Shown: positions 1 through 6,189 of the stretch, piece after piece
Layout: every line of letters starts with the position of its first letter
Numbering within the stretch: the stretch's first letter is position 1
Assembly: GCA_023300375.1 (NCBI GenBank)
Contig: JALZWO010000071.1
Span: forward strand, 1-40,310
DNA: 40,310 bases
From: Granulosicoccus sp.
GTDB lineage: Bacteria; Pseudomonadota; Gammaproteobacteria; Granulosicoccales; Granulosicoccaceae
Reading direction: 5' to 3'
Notes under the pieces: generated by a model
The model's input: only the letters and a program-made list of their open reading frames with translations
Database searches by the model: none
Told to the model about the DNA's origin: nothing
Program-made: the position numbers and the translations under genes

Positions 1-281
1 ACACGCTTTAGCCCATAACTGGATTCCATCAGATCAAGAAAATCCGAATACCGTGGTGGCAGTTCACCGGTCATTGGAACGGCTTTCAATTCGGTTAACG
101 CAGCATGTCGCTCTGGCGTCATGGTAATCAGGATCAGTTCCGACTCAAGATTCTCTTGATAGCGTCCGAATGTTTGGTCAGTGACGGGTTTGCCTGCTGT
201 CGATGGAGCAGGGATGGATATGCAACCTGCTGTGGCGATACACAGCATGAGCAAAAATAGGTATTTATACGTGTTAATCAA
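1..281 (-). CDS. N-terminal part of a lipoprotein, cut by the left edge
   Basis: The minus-strand frame is open from a TTG at 281 to the window edge, about 93 codons. The TTG is preceded by GGAGAA at normal ribosome-binding distance; there is no ATG closer to the start of the hydrophobic segment. The first 20 residues form a lipoprotein signal with a hydrophobic core (YLFLLMLCIATAGC), so Cys20 would be the lipidated residue; Thr at -3 makes the lipobox weaker than usual. The mature part is polar and contains SELILITMTPERHAAL and ends at the edge near SSYGLKRV. That pattern reminds me of the propeptide of some secreted S8 (subtilisin-like) peptidases, but no catalytic part is in the window, so this is only a guess. 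The gene is absent from long-ORF listings because it begins with TTG and is truncated. Confidence 0.6.
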   Translation of the reverse strand, partial: MINTYKYLFLLMLCIATAGCISIPAPSTAGKPVTDQTFGRYQENLESELILITMTPERHAALTELKAVPMTGELPPRYSDFLDLMESSYGLKR

Positions 282-430
282 ATTCTCCTATGCAACTTGG
301 GTCTTTAATCATGATACTAACAGCCAGCTGTACATTGTACTGGGCTAAGCTCATACAGACACTCTACAGGGATACCGATTCACCGGTGCCCCTGCGCAGA
401 GCGTTTTACCTTCTTACAATGGCTTTATAT

Positions 431-1468
431 TTATTGGATCTGCTGTTGAATAAATTCAGGTAAATCAGCCAACGATGCCAGTGTTGGAGGGTTGGTGGTT
501 AAATCCAAGACTTCAATGTTATCGGCTCCGGCACCGTCAGCGATCGCACGTGCTGTGCAGACAACGTACTCAACATTGCGAAGACTCAGCGCAACTCGCA
601 GCCCATCATCATCTGTTCGCACGCCTGCATCGAAGTCATTGGCAATACCGCGTAAACTAAAACGAACCAGATGATCCAGAGATAGCGCTGTTAATTCTGA
701 CGGATTAGTTGAACTATCAAGCACCGTACAGAAGCCGGGTGATGTTGAAACACTCACCGTGGGAAGGTACGTATTGGCGTCGAGAAAAATGCCATCGAAA
801 TTTAAACTTCCGTCTGTGCCTGGTGGGCTCACATTAAAAAAGGGTGCTCCAGTGGAATACGAATTGCTGTCTCTCTCCTCTGCCAAGAGGCCAAAAGCAA
901 CCACATCGATGCCCTCGCCGCCGTCAAAAAAATCACTGCCATCTCCCGGTGCCCAAATGAAGATGTCGTTACCATTGCCACCAAAAGCGCGGTCGCGGTT
1001 ATCAGAACCAAGGTCGTCCGCATCAACGTTGGAATTAAAATCCTCTGTACCGCCTATCAATACATCGTTGCCATCGCCTCCCAGTAAAACATCCACTCCC
1101 AGTGCACCAATTAATACGCTATCGGTTGATTCAGCCTGCAGAACGTCGCCGCTACGCAGGCTTTGATTGGGTGCTCCACCAGGCCCCTCAGGATTGAGTG
1201 ACAATAGGGAGCTGCCAATGTTGTTCAAATCGATTCCCTGTAGTACTACCCGAACTGGTTCTTCTTCCTGCTCGTCGTCTGGTGCTGGTATTGATGTCTG
1301 ATCGTTTGAGCCCGGTATTACCGTCTGATCTTGCTGTGGTGGTAATAACGCCTGATTGTCTTCGTCATCTGAGCTGCTACAGCCAACCATCAGGAATGTG
1401 AGAAGAGAATAAACGCCAACCTGGTAAGTGAGTGCCGTTCTTTTTCTTGTAGGTTTTACGAAATTCAT
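431..1468 (-). CDS. RTX-like calcium-binding lipoprotein (paralogue 1)
   Basis: The 345-residue product starts with a lipoprotein signal whose lipobox LMVGC gives Cys30, followed by an acidic, Pro/Gln-rich linker (residues 31-75). Residues about 117-141 and 163-190 carry glycine/aspartate repeats of the hemolysin-type (RTX) kind: LLGGDGNDVLIGG, FGGNGNDIF and FDGGEGIDVV. In that family such nonapeptides form a parallel beta-roll that folds on binding Ca2+. The C-terminal 150 residues (from about PFFNVSPPGTDG) have no domain I recognise but match the next gene closely, including the LDHLVRFSLRG stretch and a conserved Cys in CTAR. It lies 33 bases downstream of its paralogue on the same strand, so the two are probably co-transcribed. 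It has few RTX repeats and lacks a type I secretion tail; the lipobox argues for Sec export and membrane anchoring. The exact role is unknown. Confidence 0.82.
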   Translation of the reverse strand: MNFVKPTRKRTALTYQVGVYSLLTFLMVGCSSSDDEDNQALLPPQQDQTVIPGSNDQTSIPAPDDEQEEEPVRVVLQGIDLNNIGSSLLSLNPEGPGGAPNQSLRSGDVLQAESTDSVLIGALGVDVLLGGDGNDVLIGGTEDFNSNVDADDLGSDNRDRAFGGNGNDIFIWAPGDGSDFFDGGEGIDVVAFGLLAEERDSNSYSTGAPFFNVSPPGTDGSLNFDGIFLDANTYLPTVSVSTSPGFCTVLDSSTNPSELTALSLDHLVRFSLRGIANDFDAGVRTDDDGLRVALSLRNVEYVVCTARAIADGAGADNIEVLDLTTNPPTLASLADLPEFIQQQIQ

Positions 1469-1501
1469 AGTAGTTATATTCCGGTTTGATGAGTGGTTTG
1501 T

Positions 1502-2377
1502 TTATTGAATAAGTTGGAATGCTTGCGTGGGCAATTGTGTGACATCGATTGGCGTTGGTGGGGTGGTGGTAAGATCTAGCGCCACAATCTCTCCAGTGGT
1601 CGATCCACCGCACACCAGATACTCCGTGTTAGTCAAATGCACAGCGATACGCAGTCCGGTATCTGGGTTTGACGTATCAGCCGCAGGGCCACGAAGTGTG
1701 AATCGAACGAGGTGATCAAGACCTAATGCCGATAGCTCAGTTTGCTCGGCTTCACTGCTGCTGCCGTCCACAACCTCACAGAATCCCGGACCACCGGCTA
1801 CGTTAACGATAGGTAGTCCTGATGATGATTCGATATAGATGCCATCAAAATCTTGGCTTCCTGCGGCTGCAGGTGGATTCACACTAAAAAACGGGGCACC
1901 CACTTCATTGCCATCGGCGTCACGCTGCTCACCGATCAATCCCAGCATAAGGACATCGCTTCCGTCACCACCGTCGAAGAAATCGTTGCCGTCGCCCGGA
2001 GCCCAAACGAATACATCGTCACCTGATCCACCAAAACCTCTATCGCGATTTAGGGGGTTAAAATCCTCGGTGCCGCCAATCAGAATGTCGTCTCCATCCA
2101 GCCCGAACAGTACATCTATTCCTAATGCACCAATCAAGAGATCATTCTCCTCGGTACCACTCAGTGCATCGCCAAGCTGGAGGCTTTGATCGCCGCCACC
2201 GTTACTTCCCCTGTTCGCTGAGAGAAAGTCCCGCACATTGTCATCAACCCCGACGAGGGCATTTTGATCAGTTCCTATCACTACCTCAGCACTTGCTGTT
2301 AGGGAGATACCTGCCGACAGAGAAACTAGTGCTAAAACTGATAAGTGGATTGTGCTGAGTCTTTTATTTGATGACAT
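1502..2377 (-). CDS. Secreted RTX-like calcium-binding protein (paralogue 2)
   Basis: This 291-residue protein starts at ATG 2377, with CGGAGA upstream. It has a Sec signal peptide (hydrophobic residues 11-27, probable cleavage after TASA at about residue 30) instead of the lipobox seen in the paralogue downstream. Residues about 79-102 and 113-145 hold RTX-type repeats (FGLDGDDILIGG, FGGSGDDVFVW, FFDGGDGSDVL). The C-terminal part is homologous to the neighbouring lipoprotein: APFFSVNPP, FDGIYIE, GPGFCEVV and LDHLVRFTLRG align directly. The pair therefore looks like a tandem duplication in which one copy is membrane-anchored and the other soluble. Ca2+ binding is inferred from the repeats; function and ligand are unknown. 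The divergent ECF sigma/anti-sigma pair begins about 520 bases away and could control it, but nothing in the sequence proves that. Confidence 0.82.
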   Translation of the reverse strand: MSSNKRLSTIHLSVLALVSLSAGISLTASAEVVIGTDQNALVGVDDNVRDFLSANRGSNGGGDQSLQLGDALSGTEENDLLIGALGIDVLFGLDGDDILIGGTEDFNPLNRDRGFGGSGDDVFVWAPGDGNDFFDGGDGSDVLMLGLIGEQRDADGNEVGAPFFSVNPPAAAGSQDFDGIYIESSSGLPIVNVAGGPGFCEVVDGSSSEAEQTELSALGLDHLVRFTLRGPAADTSNPDTGLRIAVHLTNTEYLVCGGSTTGEIVALDLTTTPPTPIDVTQLPTQAFQLIQ

Positions 2378-2435
2378 TATGTTGATCTCCGAATGTTGCT
2401 GTAGAAAGGCGGTGTGAGCGAATTGTTAAGCGCAT

Positions 2436-2463
2436 TATTTAGACAATAAAGTGGAATCATCAA
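2436..2463 (-). promoter_or_regulatory. Possible sigma-70 promoter for the RTX-like pair
   Basis: Read on the minus strand, TTGATG (2463-2458) is followed after 16 bases by TAAATA (2441-2436), about 60 bases upstream of the ATG at 2377. The boxes are reasonable but not perfect, so this is a candidate only. Confidence 0.35.
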
Positions 2464-2712
2464 ACGGTATTGGGTAGTACTGGAGGTTTGAAAACACTAC
2501 CAAAACCTATTTCCCCAATGAATTAATCGTGTGGAATTAACTGATTCAAACGTAGGTGCCAGCTTGGCGTGTAACGGTTCATGTCACCAAGCAATTAATT
2601 TTTGTTTTTGGCTATTGACTGTAAATATGACCCGTTGGCGAGCTACCTTGTTGGGACTACGACTGAAACGTCGATCTTCTGCAGAAGGATCTGATAAGCC
2701 AGTGAGCAATGA

Positions 2713-2776
2713 AGCACAGTGCTCTTACCACAAAGCACCTGCCCGTACCACAAAGCACAGTGCCACGACCACAAAC
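2713..2776 (+). repeat. Three iterons spaced two helical turns apart
   Basis: ACCACAAAG at 2727-2735 and 2747-2755 and ACCACAAAC at 2768-2776 lie in the same orientation at 20 and 21 base intervals. The first two copies extend to the 13-mer TACCACAAAGCAC. The palindromic AGCACAGTGCT (2713-2723) shares its left ten bases with 2754-2763. Such spacing places sites on one face of the helix, as in operator or activator arrays. Confidence 0.55.
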
Positions 2777-2900
2777 AAGGCTGGATTCCCTGAGCTGAGT
2801 TTTACTAAAGGTGAGTCGGGAAAAAACTTTTCTTATAAAATGAACCGTTTTGCCATCAGTGGGTACTTACTTACTCAGAAGATGGAATAGAGCAGATGTT

Positions 2901-3494
2901 ATGCTTGCAGCAATTCTAGGCAGCGGGAATCAAATAGCGTTGGATCAGCCAATTGAGAACGAAATGGAACTCATTCGTTCTGTGGCCAAGGGTGACCGAA
3001 TAGCTTTTGAACGCCTGTTCCGCTCGTATCACGGACGCATCTACAAGTTTTCGATCAGGATGTTGCAGGATCATCTGTTGGCCGACGAAGTGGCCTGCGA
3101 TACCTTGTATGCGGTTTGGACCAGCGCTGCAAAGTTTCGTGAGCAGTCAGCGGTGTCGTCCTGGATTTTGGGAATTGCCTATAGGCGTTCATTAAAAAGT
3201 TACAAACAGAACGCCAGGCACACAGAAAAACGAGAACCTGCCTTCGAAATGGAACATTTGGTGGAATCATCGCCAGATGCTAATCCTGAGGCTTATACCA
3301 ACAATGCTATGGAGTTGAATCAAGTTCAGACAGCTCTGGCCTCGCTCAGTAGCGACCATCGAGCAGTCATGGAATTGATTGCCTTAGGTTATTCAGTCAA
3401 TGAAATTGCCAGTATTGTTGGATGCCCGGAGAACACGGTTAAAACCAGAACGTTCCACGCGCGTCGTCAATTGCGAATCGCACTCCAAGATTAA
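2901..3494 (+). CDS. ECF-family RNA polymerase sigma factor
   Basis: From ATG 2901 the product is 197 residues, the usual ECF length; TTG 2850 would add 17 unconserved residues and ATG 2964 is also possible. Region 2 is recognisable in AFERLFRSYHGRIYKF through the DEVACDTLYAVW segment and WILGIAYRRSLKSYK. Region 4 is a helix-turn-helix near the C terminus: LSSDHRAVMELIALGYSVNEIA then GCPENTVKTRTFHARRQL, the latter resembling the typical TVKSRLHRAR recognition helix. There is no region 3, as expected for ECF factors. The stop codon overlaps the start of the anti-sigma gene by one base (TAATG), so translation is coupled and the protein is presumably held inactive by that partner until an envelope signal arrives. 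Its targets are unknown; the ECF-type promoter at 11991-12018 is one candidate. Confidence 0.9.
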   Translation: MLAAILGSGNQIALDQPIENEMELIRSVAKGDRIAFERLFRSYHGRIYKFSIRMLQDHLLADEVACDTLYAVWTSAAKFREQSAVSSWILGIAYRRSLKSYKQNARHTEKREPAFEMEHLVESSPDANPEAYTNNAMELNQVQTALASLSSDHRAVMELIALGYSVNEIASIVGCPENTVKTRTFHARRQLRIALQD

Positions 3495-4195
3495 TGACTA
3501 TGTCAAAGCAAATAACTCACTGTCCTGATCATGACGAAATTATGTCGTTGCTGCCTTGGTATGTTAACCAAACGCTGGACAAGGATCAACGAGAGACAGT
3601 ATCCAGTCACGTCGAGCACTGTGGTGAGTGCCAGCGTGAAATACAGCTGTTAACGTCACTGAACGAGGCTGTACAGAACGATGTACAAAACGATTACAGA
3701 GAGCATGCTGATATTGATAAAAATCTGGCAAGCGTCATGAGCCGGATTGATGCTAACGAGCATCAAGTCAATACAAAAGCGTCTGTACCGTCTTTGTTGA
3801 AACAAAAAATCAGCGAGTTGTTTACATTTGGCACGGCTGGGTCGGGTGTTCCGTGGGGGGCAACTGCTGTAGCTGGTTTGTTGGTTGCGGTCTTAGGCTT
3901 TCAGCTATTCAACGATCAATCCGATAACGTGTATTCAGTGCTTAGCTCATCAGAGGTTGATAATGCCCCCATGCGACTATCTGTTGAACTCACCTCTTCA
4001 GAGGATTGGGAGCAGGCGCGTCCTGTTATTCAGCAGAAGATAGACAAGCTTGCACAGCAGGTAGATATCGAGATGAAAACGGATGGCGTGTATTTCATTG
4101 CCTTCAAAGACACGGTTGCTGTTACTGAGTTGAGACAACTTATCCTTGATTTTGAAAATGAAGCGCTGATCCAGCGTGTAGAGCTTTTACCTTAG
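3494..4195 (+). CDS. Zinc-finger anti-sigma factor, membrane-anchored
   Basis: The 233-residue protein begins at ATG 3494, overlapping the sigma gene stop by one base; ATG 3500 is a possible alternative. The N-terminal domain has the zf-HC2/ZAS pattern: LLPWYVNQTLD followed by His39-x3-Cys43-x2-Cys46 (HVEHCGEC), which in the family binds zinc and clamps the sigma factor. A hydrophobic stretch at about residues 122-139 (GATAVAGLLVAVLGFQLF) is a single transmembrane helix, so the N terminus should be cytoplasmic and the C-terminal 95 residues periplasmic. That periplasmic part is Asp/Glu-rich and has no domain I recognise; it would be the signal-sensing or protease-sensitive part. Release of the sigma factor by regulated proteolysis or by redox change at the Cys/Zn site are both known for the family; the sequence does not say which applies. 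Confidence 0.88.
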   Translation: MTMSKQITHCPDHDEIMSLLPWYVNQTLDKDQRETVSSHVEHCGECQREIQLLTSLNEAVQNDVQNDYREHADIDKNLASVMSRIDANEHQVNTKASVPSLLKQKISELFTFGTAGSGVPWGATAVAGLLVAVLGFQLFNDQSDNVYSVLSSSEVDNAPMRLSVELTSSEDWEQARPVIQQKIDKLAQQVDIEMKTDGVYFIAFKDTVAVTELRQLILDFENEALIQRVELLP

Positions 4196-4866
4196 AGATG
4201 CCTAGTAGTTAACATGGCAACGCATGTCGAAGAGGACGTGAGTCTAGATATCCCACGTTGGAGACGCATCATGACCAGTCCAGTTAGCATCACGAAACTG
4301 AGCTGGCAGTTTAGATAACGACTATCATTATATCTATTGATATGCAGCTTGCCTGACGTAACATGCAATCGCTTAATCCGTGCGTTAATAAAGGCTTCTA
4401 GGTCGAGCAATATAACGCGGCGAGAGAGAAGTATCTCGAAGCGTTCTTGAACGATTCGTGTCAATGGCGATGGTCATTTTGGGTAGTTGTGCAGAAACAA
4501 CGCCAATTGATAGTTGTGTGTATAGACGATGTTGTTTTTAGCAGCACGCTGATAGCCGGTACGCCCGGATGCGTGCGTACCATCAATGACTCGATCATAG
4601 CGAGCTAACAATGCCATCAACCACAGTGCCATACGTGTAGCCACCTACCCGGTAGGCGCTCCACCAATAATCAGAATTGGAAAACGTGCCAGTGCACTAC
4701 TGACCGTGGGGCAGGTACATTGACCGATACATCATTCAAAAAAGACACCGAACAGGGCGATGGCTGCAGCATCATTTATAAGGCTTTGACCTTCGATAAT
4801 ACGTGCGTGTCTTTTTCTGTGCAAGTGATGTGGCCGAAGGTATACTGCTGCTTTGCGCGTATCCCT
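4196..4866. other. Gene-poor stretch with decayed coding sequence
   Basis: Apart from the remnant at 4474-4690 I see no convincing gene. The minus-strand frame over 4192-4464 could be a continuation of the remnant after a frameshift (TRIVQERFEILLSRR) but has no clear homologue. No strong promoter or terminator was recognised. Confidence 0.4.
4474..4690 (-). pseudogene. Probable remnant of a FAD-dependent monooxygenase
   Basis: On the minus strand the frame reads PILIIGGAPTG, then a TAG (4647-4645), then VATRMALWLMALLARYDRVID and a further 40 residues to a TGA at 4476-4474. The first segment resembles the GxGxxG FAD-binding start of aromatic-ring monooxygenases (usually GGGPTGL), and the following ALWL...VID resembles the next helix and strand. 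No start codon or ribosome-binding site is evident, and the next 280 bases on this strand hold only a 90-codon frame of weak character. I read this as a decayed gene; the match is short, so it could be chance. Confidence 0.3.
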
Positions 4867-5577
4867 ATGATGAATCATCAGCAACACGACCTGGGTGTAT
4901 GTACTGATCTGGAGGCTATAGATCAGTTTTTGAATGTTGGTGGTCAATTCCTTGTTGATGCTGGCTGTGGGAACATGCACCTGTCGCACGCCCTGGCTGC
5001 ACGCGGAGCCCGCGTATTAGCGATAGACCCGGATCCGGTGCAGGCGCAAAAAAACAACAGGGCCAAACCTATTGCCAATGTTGAGTTTGCAAAAACAGGT
5101 GCGGACCAGATTCCGGTTGAATCCCACACTGTTGATGGCGTAATATTTCCGTATAGCCTGCATCATATTCCTGCTCATTTGTATTCAGCTGTTTTTCAAG
5201 AAATGCACCGTATATTGAAGCCAGATGGTTTTGTGTTTGCAATGGAACCTGTAGCTGAGGGTGACCTCAATGAGGTTATGCGCTTGTTCCATGACGAACA
5301 GGCCGTTCGACAATCAGCACAGGATGCACTAGACACATACGGTAAGAGGTATTTTCAAAAGTGTGATGTGATCAAATACCACATTGCCGTTCAATACGGT
5401 TCATGGGATGAATACGCCGAACGCTACGCAAACAAATCTTACAATACGAACTACACAGAGGCGCAAGTACGTGCAGATGCCGTGCGCAAGTGTTTTATTG
5501 AATTAGGCCAACCAACAGGGTATGCATTTGAGTCACCCATGAAAGTAACCTGGCTGCGACAACTGCGTATTCAATAA
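4867..5577 (+). CDS. Class I SAM-dependent methyltransferase (type 11)
   Basis: The conserved part starts near ATG 4867 (the frame is open further upstream from a TTG at 4720, but those residues have poor composition); this gives 236 residues. Motif I, FLVDAGCGNMHLS (residues 28-40), is the SAM-binding glycine loop. The acidic end of strand 2 is Asp54 in LAIDPDP. GVIFPYSLHHIP (91-102) corresponds to motif post-II/IV, and MHRILKPDGFVF (113-124) is the typical motif before the last strands. In the family these proteins transfer a methyl group from S-adenosylmethionine to small molecules or lipids; the substrate cannot be read from the sequence. The C-terminal part (WDEYAERYANKSYN) may form the substrate lid. 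It stands alone between two decayed genes, with no clear ribosome-binding site, so its own upkeep is a little uncertain. Confidence 0.8.
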   Translation: MMNHQQHDLGVCTDLEAIDQFLNVGGQFLVDAGCGNMHLSHALAARGARVLAIDPDPVQAQKNNRAKPIANVEFAKTGADQIPVESHTVDGVIFPYSLHHIPAHLYSAVFQEMHRILKPDGFVFAMEPVAEGDLNEVMRLFHDEQAVRQSAQDALDTYGKRYFQKCDVIKYHIAVQYGSWDEYAERYANKSYNTNYTEAQVRADAVRKCFIELGQPTGYAFESPMKVTWLRQLRIQ

Positions 5578-5831
5578 GGCATACAGCTCAATTCACAGGA
5601 TAAACATTGACGTTGTGTTGGTCGTCTTAGGTTGTGGCATTCGTTCTTAGCTAGAAAATCCAGATAGTCCTGTTTGTGTACCTTGCAGACAGTGCTCATA
5701 TTGAGGGGTCCGGGTGCTTCGGGTTCACTAAAGCCGCTGGCTGATAAGACCTGCACAATGTAGTCCCAGCGTTCAGGGCACTCATAAGGCCGCACCAGCT
5801 CACCACCCTAAAGTTTGCCTTTGGGGAAATG
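5571..5831 (-). pseudogene. Remnant of an acetylpolyamine amidohydrolase / HDAC-like gene
   Basis: On the minus strand, HFPKGKL, a TAG (5810-5808), then GGELVRPYECPERWDYIVQVL and ...VHKQDYLDFLAKN can be read in a single frame. This matches the N terminus of the histone-deacetylase-like acetylpolyamine amidohydrolase family, where a GEL..P(F/Y)E.PER motif is followed by VHD..Y(L/V)DFL. The family is normally about 340 residues; here the sequence diverges after DFLAKN and stops at 5571, before any of the zinc-binding His/Asp residues. An in-frame stop sits inside the conserved N terminus, and another lies at 5834-5832. The fragment cannot encode a working enzyme. In the family the product deacetylates acetylpolyamines. 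It abuts the 3' end of the methyltransferase gene (a few bases overlap, tail to tail). Confidence 0.6.
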
Positions 5832-6189
5832 CTAGGAGTGTTCGGGGCTTGCGATAGTTCTCATGTTGAGACGTGACTGTTTATGAGTGGTATACGTTCA
5901 TATCGTGATTAGCGAATAAAATCAAAGATATCCTCCTCACTCGAGTGAAAATGCTGTGCGCGAGTTTGCACGAGTAAATAGCTACCGTTTAAGCTCGTTA
6001 ACTGGGTATAGAGTGGTATTTTTACCGTTCTCACGCACCTAACACCAAGTTTGTGAGCCTGTGGGCAGAAATTTGATTACCATTAGCTTGTACTGTCGAT
6101 AAATGTCAATCTCTCCTGATAGGAGACAACCGTTTGTCTCTTGCACTAGGACGTTTGCATTACATTAAAACGTATTATTAGGAGTGAAC
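5832..6189. other. Intergenic region upstream of the large lipoprotein
   Basis: No gene is seen. A 10-base palindrome CACTCGAGTG lies at 5938-5947, followed by further CGAGT copies up to about 5975, and a perfect hairpin lies at 6123-6140. AGGAG at 6180-6184 is the ribosome-binding site for the ATG at 6190. Confidence 0.45.
6123..6140. promoter_or_regulatory. Perfect 7-bp inverted repeat in a leader region
   Basis: GAGACAA (6123-6129) and TTGTCTC (6134-6140) are perfect inverted copies around a 4-base loop, 50 bases upstream of the lipoprotein start. It could be an operator or a 5' untranslated hairpin; TTGCAC directly after it (6141-6146) could be a -35 box. Confidence 0.35.

Larger units (their letters stand above)
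2378..2900. other. Divergent intergenic region with spaced direct repeats
   Basis: This 523-base stretch separates the RTX-like genes from the sigma factor gene. It holds the promoter candidate at 2436-2463 and a repeat cluster at 2713-2776: ACCACAAA(G/C) occurs at 2727, 2747 and 2768, spaced 20 and 21 bases, and AGCACAGTGC occurs at 2713 and 2754. A TATAAAAT at 2834-2841 could be a -10 box for the sigma gene. A reading frame over 2531-2890 has poor composition and looks accidental. Confidence 0.5.

Noticed and set aside
2531-2890. 119-codon plus-strand frame upstream of the sigma gene
   Set aside because: It has no ribosome-binding site, low-complexity composition and overlaps the repeat cluster and the sigma gene start.
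4192-4464. 90-codon minus-strand frame after the anti-sigma gene
   Set aside because: No ribosome-binding site and no recognisable domain; at best a frameshifted tail of the nearby flavoprotein remnant.
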